Part shown: positions 23,668 through 31,952 of the stretch, one piece after another
Layout: every line of letters begins with the position of its first letter
Numbering within the stretch: position 1 is the first letter of the stretch
Assembly: GCA_964415885.1 (NCBI GenBank)
Contig: CAYQCE010000041.1
Coordinates: forward strand, 1 to 33,832
Reading direction: 5' to 3'
DNA length: 33,832 nucleotides
Origin: CAYQCE01 sp964415885
Lineage (GTDB): Bacteria; Zixibacteria; MSB-5A5; JAABVY01; JAHJOQ01
Notes under the pieces: model-generated
What the model was told of the DNA's origin: nothing
Seen by the model: only the letters and a program-made list of their open reading frames with translations
Databases searched by the model: none
Translations under genes and position numbers: made by a program

Positions 23668-24488
23668 CACTGCACCCCTCTGGCAACGACAGTTGCGCCA
23701 TCAAGAGCCAACTCTTCGAAACGCTCGACCGGCTCGCCCCGCGGGTTGATCAGGGCGGTTTCGGATTCGACTGCTATCCTGATCGGAATCGTACCCGAGG
23801 CCAGAACGGTGAAATCGATCGTAGCGAGCACGCCGCTCCCGCTGACCCCGACAGGGCCGGTATCCGGCGTACGGCGGCTGACACCTATCGCAAGGTAATC
23901 ATCCTCGAAATTCGGGAACCAAATGACCTGGTCCCCGAGGAAATCCCCCTTCGTCGCAGCATCGAGTCTGATCCTGCTCGGATCATAATACAGACGAAAA
24001 GCGGCACCGAATAGCGAATCGACCTCGAACACATAAATATCTATACTCCCGCTCGATCCAACAGTGAACTCCTGATATCCGGGACTCGCCTTCAGCAAAA
24101 GTACGGTCGGTTCCATCACGATACTCACCGTCTGATCGAGTCCCTGGGTTATCGTGACTGTGTCCGAACCATAGTATATTGTGCGCCCGTTCGAGTCGGC
24201 GGCGATCATCTCGAAGACTCGATCCGCTCCCGGTGGCACATCCAGCGTAGTCTCAACACCGCTCCCGACGACCGGAAGAGTCTGTTCGATTGTATCCATG
24301 TCAATCGCGTGGATCAGGAGATCGACGGTTTCAATCAGGTTCAACTGCTGTGCGACAGCCGGGAATTGCAGTGCCAGATCGATACGAGCGCCATCTGTTG
24401 ACCGTGACGGTGACTTCGAGCATGAAGTGACGCCGATCAGAATGCAACACCCAACCACTGCATAAAAAATGCGATCTAACTTCTTCAC
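23667..24488 (-). CDS. Cohesin-domain lipoprotein
   Basis: 273 residues. The lipoprotein signal peptide ends at VTSC (Cys23). Residues about 30-130 form a beta-rich domain. Residues about 135-268 match the cohesin fold: an initial TVGSSGSIDIYV strand, GAAFRLYYDPSRIRL (the typical G-x-x-F-x-L-x-Y-D-P motif), then SGSGVLATIDFTVLASG near the end. Cohesins bind dockerins with high affinity and calcium dependence. The next gene in the operon encodes a dockerin-bearing protein and overlaps this one by one base. A lipid-anchored cohesin could hold dockerin proteins at the cell surface. The start is a GTG at 24488, within the GTGA overlap with the upstream barrel gene, with GAGG 9 bases upstream. Cohesin identity is from motif pattern, not a search. 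Confidence 0.8.
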   Translation of the reverse strand: MKKLDRIFYAVVGCCILIGVTSCSKSPSRSTDGARIDLALQFPAVAQQLNLIETVDLLIHAIDMDTIEQTLPVVGSGVETTLDVPPGADRVFEMIAADSNGRTIYYGSDTVTITQGLDQTVSIVMEPTVLLLKASPGYQEFTVGSSGSIDIYVFEVDSLFGAAFRLYYDPSRIRLDAATKGDFLGDQVIWFPNFEDDYLAIGVSRRTPDTGPVGVSGSGVLATIDFTVLASGTIPIRIAVESETALINPRGEPVERFEELALDGATVVARGVQ

Positions 24489-25624
24489 AACGACAACCTC
24501 AGCATTAGTCCGAGCTCGAGTCCGGACAAATCAACATTGCCATCATCAGCGGACCCGCTGTATGACTTCACACGCCCCTCAACTGCGGCATGCTCACTTA
24601 GAACGCGCTCGAATGAAGCCCCAATCCCAAACAAGGTAGCCTTCCCCTCATAAAACTCCGGCTGTTCGTCGAAACTGTTCGCGCTAACGAGCTTGTAATC
24701 AAGGAGTATCGAAACGACGCCGATGCCACGAAGATCGTATCCGAAATCGGAGAAGAATCTGAACTCCGAACCGTTGTTATTCTCCTCGAATTCGACAAGA
24801 TCGCCTTCGACCAGACGCTCATCCGGCGCCCTGAGAAGCACCCTGATTCCGCCGTGCAGGCGAAACGCCTGATAGAGGACGTTCGAACCGATCGAGATCT
24901 CAGTAATCGCGCCCATTCTGTAAATATCGACATCGTCCTGAACAGCCACGCCGAAGTGATTGTATCGAATATAGGAGTATACATTTCCATACTCATGGCC
25001 TATCGCACCGTTAGCGGCGACCACGAAGCGGTTTCCGGGATTGTACGAGTCAACGTCATCCACGGGCGAATACGATGAATTCAAGAGATAGCCGAAACCG
25101 AGACCGAATGAGTAGATCGAGATTTTCTCCGCAAACGCACCCTCGAAATAGATGCCGAAACCCTCGCCGTAGCGTTTCGCCGGAATACTGAGAAAGTCGG
25201 AAGTCAGCAGATTCCCCAGAGTGGTTTCATCCTGATCGAGAGTAGTCTTGCCTGTGGGCAGGTTCAAACCCGCACCGATGAGCACCTTGTCCTCATACAA
25301 CGAGCGCAGCACGGATAACCTTGTATCATTCATTCCGGTCAGAGATATATCGCTGCCGGTAGAATCCGTATTCGATCCTGCTGTCGCGGTCGAAAAATGT
25401 ATTTCGGTATTCTCGTACACAGGCACGAAGGCGTAAACAGGAAAATACCACTGACTCAGGTCAAACTCCTCACCGGAGAGATCGTTATCGATTGTCCACG
25501 ACTGAAATATAAACCGTGCGGAACCGTGCACGGGATCACCATACACTATTTGCGCCTGAGCAGGATTCACCGCCAGCAGAGAAAAGACAACAAGCGCAAT
25601 TTGAGTCAGTAACAGTATCTTCAT
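24485..25624 (-). CDS. Outer-membrane beta-barrel protein, unknown family
   Basis: 379 residues with a clear signal peptide (MKILLLTQIALVVFSLLAVNPAQAQ). The mature part alternates hydrophobic and polar residues in strands, with tyrosine-, glycine- and asparagine-rich turns (YEDKVLIGAGLNLPTGK, FGLGFGYLLNSSY, YSYIRYNHFGVAV), and ends in LGLMLRLSL. It resembles transporter-type barrels that contain a GLNLPTGK-like phrase, but the family is not certain. The start at 25624 is chosen for the signal peptide and the GGGGG just upstream; an ATG at 25645 would overlap the previous gene. It overlaps the cohesin lipoprotein gene by 4 bases. It may be the membrane pore or surface platform that works with the CsgG-like proteins. 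Confidence 0.8.
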   Translation of the reverse strand: MKILLLTQIALVVFSLLAVNPAQAQIVYGDPVHGSARFIFQSWTIDNDLSGEEFDLSQWYFPVYAFVPVYENTEIHFSTATAGSNTDSTGSDISLTGMNDTRLSVLRSLYEDKVLIGAGLNLPTGKTTLDQDETTLGNLLTSDFLSIPAKRYGEGFGIYFEGAFAEKISIYSFGLGFGYLLNSSYSPVDDVDSYNPGNRFVVAANGAIGHEYGNVYSYIRYNHFGVAVQDDVDIYRMGAITEISIGSNVLYQAFRLHGGIRVLLRAPDERLVEGDLVEFEENNNGSEFRFFSDFGYDLRGIGVVSILLDYKLVSANSFDEQPEFYEGKATLFGIGASFERVLSEHAAVEGRVKSYSGSADDGNVDLSGLELGLMLRLSL

Positions 25625-25637
25625 ATTCCCCCGAGAT

Positions 25638-26960
25638 CTATTCATCCGGTGCAAACGATCCGGTTACAGTCACTTTGCCTTTTACAGGCGGATATACGTG
25701 CGGATTATCTCCTTCATCAGGATCGGCCTCGTCGATCTGGAAGCCCAGAATCGACCTGGTCGTCTTAAGTGACCTTCCGGTCTCACGGACAGTTGGCTGC
25801 TCATCCAGCATGTCATCGATTTCCGACCGGAACTCATTTTCCGGCGGAACTTCGCCTAGGTAGCCCGCCAGCCCTTCCACATCTGAAAGAGCGGCTGAAG
25901 CCGCACCAAAACTCGGGTCCTCCTGCAGAGCCGCCTGGTATTCCGCTTCCGCAAGTCTGTACATCCCCTGATCCTCGTACTCGAGCCCGCGGGAGTAAGC
26001 CAGAAATGCGAGAAGCGATGTTGTCGGTATGCTATCCAGTCGCTCTTGGTCCTCGGCCGTGGGCTGATAGCCCAGTTCCTTCAGAATCGAATAGAGGAGA
26101 TCTTTCTCCAGTCGGAAGAACTCCTGAAGATCAGAGGCTACTCCGGGCGGATACGTGGCTACACCCTGCGATGTACTGACCAGTTCCGCCTCCGCGCTGA
26201 TCTGCTGTTCCTCCGGCTGACTCAGTTTACCGGTAACGACCGTTCCGGCTCCCAGCAGTTTTCCCATACGCGGGGCCGTCTGAATATCGAGCATCTCGCT
26301 CTGACCGAGTTCGAGCTCTTTGCGAATCTCGTTCAGTCTCAACCGCTCCACGATGGTCAAACCGGAAATCTTGGACAAATCGGTGGCGAGCATCTCCGAT
26401 AATCCGCGACCGAGCGGAGCATATGTCGGATTAAGCTGTTCGGTGTCAAAACCCAATACGCCAACACGCGTTTTGGGCAAAGCCTCAGCATCGATCTCTT
26501 CTTCTTTCGCAATTATCGCGCGGACCTCCTGCTGTATCTCCTGGTCCTGAAGATAACGGATTCTCTTCCGAATTCGATCCGTCATCTGGCCTTCCTGCGC
26601 GAAGGAGAGATAGGCACGATAGGTTTGAAGGGCAACCTCATTCTCACCGAGAACTTCGTGGGAGAGACCAAGGTAAAGAACTGATGGCGGATCGTGCGGA
26701 TCGATCAGCAGCGCTTGATTCAGTGCGTCCACGGCGCGTTCGTGCCGATCGGTTCTATAGTAAGCCACCCCAAGCTGTCGCCAGATTTCAATGTTGTCGG
26801 GATCCTCGTCTGCGGCACGCTGCAGCTTTTCTATCGCTTCACGGTAATCCCCCTGCTCGAAGGCGATATTGCCTTCGCGGTACATTTTCGCACCGCAACC
26901 CGCGAGCAGCAGGAACAGAATGAGCGCGACCAGAGTCGACTTTACGAGTTGTGTAATCAT
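25638..26960 (-). CDS. TPR/CsgG-like lipoprotein (paralogue 1)
   Basis: 440 residues. Lipobox LLLAGC then GAK marks a lipoprotein. TPR repeats occupy about residues 25-130 (AIEKLQRAADEDPDNIEIWRQLGVAYYR). A CsgG/TolB-N-like domain covers about 160-290 (VGVLGFDTEQLNPTYAPLGRGLSEMLATDL, then GKLLGAGTVVTGKL). Another TPR-like pair lies at about 325-365 (YSRGLEYEDQGMY). CsgG is a pore-forming lipoprotein for curli secretion, but many proteins with this domain are regulatory or secretion-associated. The stop TAG is 13 bases before the barrel gene start. The start ATG overlaps the upstream stop as ATGA. It shares its CsgG and last TPR segments with the next gene upstream, so the two are tandem paralogues. 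Confidence 0.8.
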   Translation of the reverse strand: MITQLVKSTLVALILFLLLAGCGAKMYREGNIAFEQGDYREAIEKLQRAADEDPDNIEIWRQLGVAYYRTDRHERAVDALNQALLIDPHDPPSVLYLGLSHEVLGENEVALQTYRAYLSFAQEGQMTDRIRKRIRYLQDQEIQQEVRAIIAKEEEIDAEALPKTRVGVLGFDTEQLNPTYAPLGRGLSEMLATDLSKISGLTIVERLRLNEIRKELELGQSEMLDIQTAPRMGKLLGAGTVVTGKLSQPEEQQISAEAELVSTSQGVATYPPGVASDLQEFFRLEKDLLYSILKELGYQPTAEDQERLDSIPTTSLLAFLAYSRGLEYEDQGMYRLAEAEYQAALQEDPSFGAASAALSDVEGLAGYLGEVPPENEFRSEIDDMLDEQPTVRETGRSLKTTRSILGFQIDEADPDEGDNPHVYPPVKGKVTVTGSFAPDE

Positions 26961-27976
26961 CCCTGACTCGAGAATGGCTCAAGCCGTGACATCTTCTTCT
27001 GCGCCTCAACATATCCCGGCGCTATATCGAGCGCCTTCTGATACTGCTGATACGCAGCCATGTAATCCTTCTTGTCCTCGTAGGCAAGACCGCGAGAGTA
27101 ATGATACAGCGCATCAAAACTCGCATCTCTGCCCTTCATTATCTCTTCCTTCTCCTCGTCGCTCGGTGTGACATCAAGATCAGCGAGGAGCTTCATGATC
27201 AAATCTTTCTCGAGTTCCATGATCTTCTTCGGCTTACCCTCAACATATTCAGCCTTGATGATCTCACCCGTCTCGACCTTAACCAGACGTGCATCGATAC
27301 GGAAATCATCATCCGAGAGCTTCATGAATCCGCCCATTAAGAGCGTGTGTGCGCCGAGCAGCTTCCCGATCCGAACCGCAGTCCCCTGGTCAACGAGGTC
27401 GCTCTGCTGGAGCTTGAGTTCCTCAACAAGGTAGTTGATGCGGTCCCGTTCGAGTACCTTCAGGTCGGAAACTTTGGTTATCTCATGGATCATCATTCCG
27501 GGCAGCCCTTTCGAGAGGGCATCCAGCTTGTCGTGATCCACGATCGAATTATTGTCGAAATACATCACTGCAATTGTCTGAATCTCCGATCCGCGATCGC
27601 CGGCACCCTCAGGAATCGGATGCTCGTCTCTAACCTTGTACCAGAGATTCAATACCTGTGGCGGGTACTCGTCGGCGTCGAGTTCTATCATTGGGTCAAG
27701 ACCTACCATCCTCGTGAGGTACTGCCTTGACTCTTCAACATGCCCGAGTCCATAGGACGCGAGCGACAGAATCTGAAGCGCGCGCACCTCCTGTCCCTTG
27801 TCGAGATTGCCGGACGTTAGAAGGTCGGTTGTTTTGATTATGGCGTCCTGGAAGCGGGCCTGATTGTAAAGACCGTAAACTTCCTTCAGCGTCTTTTCGA
27901 CGATGTCCTGTGCGGATGAGCCCGAAACGGCAAATAGCAATACAAACAGTATGACTGGAACTGATATCCATTTCAT
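26957..27976 (-). CDS. CsgG-like/TPR protein with signal peptide (paralogue 2)
   Basis: 339 residues. Signal peptide MKWISVPVILFVLLFAVSGSSA is followed by a helical TPR-like region (about 25-120; ALQILSLASYGLGHVEESRQYL), a CsgG-like domain (about 125-245; IAVMYFDNNS, MIHEITKVSDLKVLERDRI, GKLLGAHTLLMGGF), and a final TPR pair (YSRGLAYEDKKDYMAAYQQYQKAL). Unlike paralogue 1 it lacks a lipobox, so it is expected to be free in the periplasm. The start at 27976 has GGAGG 9 bases upstream; an in-frame GTG at 28003 is less likely. It leads the five-gene operon ending at 20074, with about 109 bases separating it from the kinase gene upstream. Confidence 0.82.
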   Translation of the reverse strand: MKWISVPVILFVLLFAVSGSSAQDIVEKTLKEVYGLYNQARFQDAIIKTTDLLTSGNLDKGQEVRALQILSLASYGLGHVEESRQYLTRMVGLDPMIELDADEYPPQVLNLWYKVRDEHPIPEGAGDRGSEIQTIAVMYFDNNSIVDHDKLDALSKGLPGMMIHEITKVSDLKVLERDRINYLVEELKLQQSDLVDQGTAVRIGKLLGAHTLLMGGFMKLSDDDFRIDARLVKVETGEIIKAEYVEGKPKKIMELEKDLIMKLLADLDVTPSDEEKEEIMKGRDASFDALYHYSRGLAYEDKKDYMAAYQQYQKALDIAPGYVEAQKKMSRLEPFSSQG

Positions 27977-28085
27977 AAGGACTGCCCTCCAATAGAAGAT
28001 CACTTTGGCCTATATTAGATAAGTTAAAATCTCAGCGCAAGTTAAAAACAGCTTCGAAAGTAAAAAGATATGCCGCATCGATCTA

Positions 28086-29759
28086 TTAGTCCCTTCTCAG
28101 CTTGAACACGACATTCGCGCTCTCATTCGGTTTAACTCGGACGATCTCGGGGTTGTCAATGAGCCGATAGCCATCTCGCGTAACGCTTATTTCATGCGGC
28201 CCAGCCGTCAATTCCACGACCGCCGGCGTCCCGAGTCCGGTTTCTTTTCCATCTACGACGATATTGGCCCATGGTTGTTTCGATTCACCGACGAATTGAG
28301 CACCGACCGAAACCCTGCCTTTGGGGCCGTTAAACTTGTACGATCTCGTCGAATTGCCATCCCCAATCTCAACATACTCAACGAAGCTCTCGTCATTGTA
28401 AACCACTTTCAGCTTGTGCGTCCCCGGCTTAACACTGTTCAACGTAAACGGTGAATCGTTTATCGTGTGACGCTCGCCACGGAAATACATGACCGGTCTA
28501 TTGCTGAAGTCGTACGGAGCAACCTCGATCGTCAACGACCCCGAGTAGGTCGGCTTCGGCGGTTCGATGACAACCGGCTCAGTCAAAACAGCGTCGTCAT
28601 TTTCGGCAACCACCGGAGATGTCGATTCACTCGTATCCTCGATTGCGGCCTCCACCGAATCTTCAAGTACAATAGGTTCAGATGAAGTCTCCTCCGGTCC
28701 CGGCATGAACGCGAAGTATCCTGCGATCATAGCGGCCACAGCAATGACTCCGGCGATGACGTACGGCACCGGGCTTTTCTTATTCTTCTTCGGTATGTCT
28801 GCTTCAAGCTCATCTCCGCCTGGAACTGTGGATGGCGGCAGAGTAGCAGGGACTGTCATTTGATCTTCGTGTGAAATGGACGCGGAGTCCATAGCCGCCG
28901 CGATATCTGAGCTTTGCTTGTCCGAACCAATACTGCTGAGTTCACGCGCAATCGTGTGCATCGACTCATATCTGTCTTCCTGCTGCTTCTGTAACATCTT
29001 CAGAACGATGTTCTCGAGATCAGACGGTATGGACGCGATTATCTCGGATGGTTTGGTAGGCTCCTGATCGAGGTGTGCCCTCATAACGACAAACTCGGAT
29101 TCATCCGTGAACGGCACCGCACCGGTCAACATCTGATACAGCGTGATTCCAAGCGAATAAACATCGGTACGGGCGTCGATCTGCCTCCCCTCGATCTGCT
29201 CCGGAGACATGTAGTGTATGCTGCCCGCGCCAGTGCCGGTCTTGGTCAATTTTGAATCACCGAGAATCTTGGCAATCCCGAAGTCGGTGATCTTGACCTT
29301 TCCTGACGAGTCGATCATTATGTTGGAGGGCTTTATGTCGCGGTGAATTATGCCCGTGTCATGCGCATATCCAAAAGCGTCGACCATCTGTCGGGCGATT
29401 TCGATTGTTTCATCGGGTGATAGTGACTTCCGTTCGGATAGAAGTTCATCGAGGTTCTTGCCATCGACATACTCCATTATGATGAAGTGCCTGTCATCCT
29501 CAATCTCGAAATTGTGGATAGTGACAATATTAGTGTGATTCAGTCGTGCCATCGCACGAGCTTCGCGTCGGAACCACGAAGACAACCGCTCATTGGTGAC
29601 ATACTGCGTGTGTAGCAGCTTGAGGGCGACAACACGCTCTATGAACGTGTCCTCGGCTTTGTAAAGAACGCCGAATCCGCCCTCACCCCTCTTTTCGAGG
29701 AGCCGATATTTCCCGATCATCTGTTCAGACATTTCGCGGTGGAATGAAATCGTGTTCAT
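28086..29759 (-). CDS. Transmembrane Ser/Thr protein kinase with PEGA domain
   Basis: 557 residues from the ATG at 29759; the ATG at 29732 (MSEQMIGKYRLL) is equally possible, as neither has a clear ribosome binding site. The kinase domain (about 15-270) has the glycine loop GEGGFG, the lysine in VVALKLL, HRDIKPSN, the DFG motif and SPEQ, so it should be active. A Ser/Thr-rich and acidic juxtamembrane stretch, one transmembrane segment (PYVIAGVIAVAAMIAGYFAF, about 335-355), a linker and a C-terminal extracytoplasmic part with PEGA-type repeats (for example ANIVVDGKETGLGTPAVVELTAGPHEI) follow. PEGA domains often bind surface structures. The neighbourhood of CsgG, cohesin and dockerin genes suggests regulation of that system, which is inference. 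Confidence 0.95.
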   Translation of the reverse strand: MNTISFHREMSEQMIGKYRLLEKRGEGGFGVLYKAEDTFIERVVALKLLHTQYVTNERLSSWFRREARAMARLNHTNIVTIHNFEIEDDRHFIIMEYVDGKNLDELLSERKSLSPDETIEIARQMVDAFGYAHDTGIIHRDIKPSNIMIDSSGKVKITDFGIAKILGDSKLTKTGTGAGSIHYMSPEQIEGRQIDARTDVYSLGITLYQMLTGAVPFTDESEFVVMRAHLDQEPTKPSEIIASIPSDLENIVLKMLQKQQEDRYESMHTIARELSSIGSDKQSSDIAAAMDSASISHEDQMTVPATLPPSTVPGGDELEADIPKKNKKSPVPYVIAGVIAVAAMIAGYFAFMPGPEETSSEPIVLEDSVEAAIEDTSESTSPVVAENDDAVLTEPVVIEPPKPTYSGSLTIEVAPYDFSNRPVMYFRGERHTINDSPFTLNSVKPGTHKLKVVYNDESFVEYVEIGDGNSTRSYKFNGPKGRVSVGAQFVGESKQPWANIVVDGKETGLGTPAVVELTAGPHEISVTRDGYRLIDNPEIVRVKPNESANVVFKLRRD

Positions 29760-29812
29760 GCAGTTAGTCAACAAAAACCATTGCCATTAACGGAGAGCCA
29801 AACGTGTCTGTG

Positions 29813-29834
29813 TTGTTTGATTATGATCACACAA
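29813..29834. promoter_or_regulatory. Imperfect dyad upstream of the kinase gene
   Basis: TTGTTTGAT and ATCACACAA face each other across 4 bases (8 of 9 positions paired), about 55 bases upstream of the kinase start. It may be an operator or a regulator site. The gap at 29760-29862 holds no other convincing signal. Confidence 0.3.
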
Positions 29835-29862
29835 TGACCGGACATATCATGCGAGTACCGGT

Positions 29863-31557
29863 CTATTCGAAGCCGAGGCCGCACGGCGGAGGTCCGCTGC
29901 CGAACACGTAATCGATGAGATATACAATATCATCAATCGAGACGTCACCTGAACACTCGGCATCCATTGCTTCCGCTGGGCTCGAGGCCGGGCCACCCTG
30001 AAATACATGCGCGATCACGAAGATGATGTCATCCACGTCGATGCCGCCGGAGTCATTGGCGTCGCCAACACGCCTGTACGAAATAGAATAATTGTAGGCG
30101 TACGGACCGTTTGGAGATGTTCCGCGAATGTGAGGAATGAAGACCGCATGCTCGTACCGATCGATGTACGGAACGTAGAATCGTGTGGATGTCCCGACCA
30201 GATAGGGATCAAGATCGAAGACAAGACCGCCGTTCGAATCCACGGCCACCGACGCGACCGCCCATTGACCAGCTTCAACTGAGTCGAGCTTAAACTGCAG
30301 GATCCCGTCGTAGAGCGAGTCGTTGTCAAATCGAATGTAGTTCGAACCCATCACCGACGGCGGATCCGAGCCGGCCTGACCCAAGGCCGGAATGGAAGAG
30401 TGCGTCCGAGTGATCGCGACCTCCGGATATTCGGCCGCATCATCATACTGCTCACCCGTGGCGCGACTGCCGGTTGCATAGTTCCAGAACAGGAACTTGC
30501 CGAACTCATTGTTCAGCGATGAACCCCGCGTCTGCAATTCGAGCTGAATCGCTGTTATCGGCGATGGCCCGAAGCAGGTCGTAGTCACTATATCGTATAT
30601 GAACTCGGTGCCATAATTCTCCTCAAGATACACCGGCCAGACAAACGAGCCATATGCGTGATCGATATCGTCACCGTCGATGAGCGACTTTTGTGGCACA
30701 GGCCAGAACTCATCGAAGTAGTTGTAGTTGTCGTTGACCTCCGGAAAGACCTCCTCCTCCATCCACACGCTCACCGCTTCCCCCCACCACGGGCTGACGT
30801 ATGCGTCATAAACGAATTGCACCGCATGAAAGAACTCATGAGTCACAGCAACCTTCATCGAACCCTTCTGGTTGCCCTCGGGATCATCATTATCAGCAAA
30901 TGAAAGAAAATTTCGGTGGAGGCGAATATGCGACGTGAAACCATCCGCACACTGCTCCGTATATGGTGTATCCCCCCAGGTGATACCATACAATTGACTC
31001 TGATGAAAGTATATATCGTAGATGCTGTCTCCGCCGAGGCTGCCGTCGGACGGCGGAGCATCATAACCGAGAGTACCGACTATATGCCGCCATGCGGAAT
31101 CAGCGTACAAAGCGATTGTTTCGACAAAATCGGGATACCCCGATGAGTCGGCATCATCAAGTGGCACCGGTGGAGTCTCCATTCCGGCAGCAGTGTCGAA
31201 GTGGACCCAGAAATGACCGTCGAGTGACAGATACCGAAACTCGGTGAGCGGCCGATTGATAAGCGGTTCCATCCGGGACTTGAGTTCCGGCGAGAAAGTA
31301 TGCCAGTTGCGACGAATCTCCTTAAGTATCGGCGTTCCACTCCTCACCGGCTCCGTCACTTTAACGGACACGTGATCCGGCAGAGCGTCCGGCTCCAATA
31401 CACTTTGCGCAAGATACAAATAGTATTCTTCTCTTTCTATCTGACCGGATTCCAGCCTGTCCCGCAGCAACGAATGCTGGTCTTCGATCGTTGCAGCATG
31501 GAGAGCAGCCGCGCAGACGAAAGTCAGGAAGAGCATGATGCCAAGTGAATTTTTCAT
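29863..31557 (-). CDS. Secreted metalloprotease (MXAN_6640-type) with C-terminal dockerin
   Basis: 564 residues. A signal peptide (LGIMLFLTFVCAAALHAA) is followed by an N-terminal helical region and a metalloprotease domain with HEFFH at 240-244 in VTHEFFHAVQF, then PWWGEAVSVWMEEEVF (glutamate at about 259). The pattern is that of the MXAN_6640 family of putative secreted peptidases. The last about 67 residues are a dockerin-like pair with loops DANDSGGIDVDD and DAECSGDVSIDD, then IDYVFGSGPPP. The second loop has weaker calcium ligands. There is no type IX tail, so the dockerin itself may be the surface-retention signal. A sigma-70-type promoter lies at 31605-31632. The partner may be the cohesin lipoprotein 5 kb downstream. 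Confidence 0.88.
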   Translation of the reverse strand: MKNSLGIMLFLTFVCAAALHAATIEDQHSLLRDRLESGQIEREEYYLYLAQSVLEPDALPDHVSVKVTEPVRSGTPILKEIRRNWHTFSPELKSRMEPLINRPLTEFRYLSLDGHFWVHFDTAAGMETPPVPLDDADSSGYPDFVETIALYADSAWRHIVGTLGYDAPPSDGSLGGDSIYDIYFHQSQLYGITWGDTPYTEQCADGFTSHIRLHRNFLSFADNDDPEGNQKGSMKVAVTHEFFHAVQFVYDAYVSPWWGEAVSVWMEEEVFPEVNDNYNYFDEFWPVPQKSLIDGDDIDHAYGSFVWPVYLEENYGTEFIYDIVTTTCFGPSPITAIQLELQTRGSSLNNEFGKFLFWNYATGSRATGEQYDDAAEYPEVAITRTHSSIPALGQAGSDPPSVMGSNYIRFDNDSLYDGILQFKLDSVEAGQWAVASVAVDSNGGLVFDLDPYLVGTSTRFYVPYIDRYEHAVFIPHIRGTSPNGPYAYNYSISYRRVGDANDSGGIDVDDIIFVIAHVFQGGPASSPAEAMDAECSGDVSIDDIVYLIDYVFGSGPPPCGLGFE

Positions 31558-31604
31558 ATATACGCAACCCGTACGGATACGACTTTCAGTGAGTACACAT
31601 TAAA

Positions 31605-31632
31605 AATATACGCTTGTTTATAGCAAAGTCAA
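31605..31632 (-). promoter_or_regulatory. Sigma-70-type promoter for the metalloprotease gene
   Basis: Minus strand: TTGACT (31632-31627), 16 bases, then TATATT (31610-31605), close to consensus. Start near 31598, with a 41-base leader before the ATG at 31557. Confidence 0.6.
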
Positions 31633-31885
31633 TACATTCCAAATCGATCGAAGCCTGCTCTTGCATCCAAGGGCCTTCTATTCCCCTAAACTCGACAGAT
31701 TGACATCCGGGCTTGACCACTTAGTTAAACAGCAACTCACGCCAACCCGTTCCCACTCAACCTCTTCACGCGATAACGAATGTATTTCAGTTGACAGCGC
31801 TGAGGGTGAACCCTATCATTGTTGGACAAACGGAGAGTTCTGATACTATCTTTCGCGAATGAGAATCACTAAAAAAACTCTACGG

Positions 31886-31908
31886 CCATACGAATCACAG
31901 ACGTATGG
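31886..31908. promoter_or_regulatory. Inverted repeat upstream of the ETF-QO gene
   Basis: CCATACG and CGTATGG form a perfect 7-bp dyad across 9 bases, ending 45 bases before the ATG at 31953. A TATAAA-like -10 box follows directly (in GGAATATAAAGG). A TTGGACAA sequence also lies at 31822-31829. The 395-bp gap from 31558 to 31952 holds these sites and the divergent promoter at 31605-31632; no coding region is convincing there. Confidence 0.4.
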
Positions 31909-31952
31909 AATATAAAGGAAGATAAAGAGTTAGCATAGATGCGAGGGTATTA

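Noticed and set aside
31661..31843. Short plus-strand frame of 60 codons in the gap before ETF-QO
   Set aside because: No ribosome binding site, no domain, and unlikely composition.
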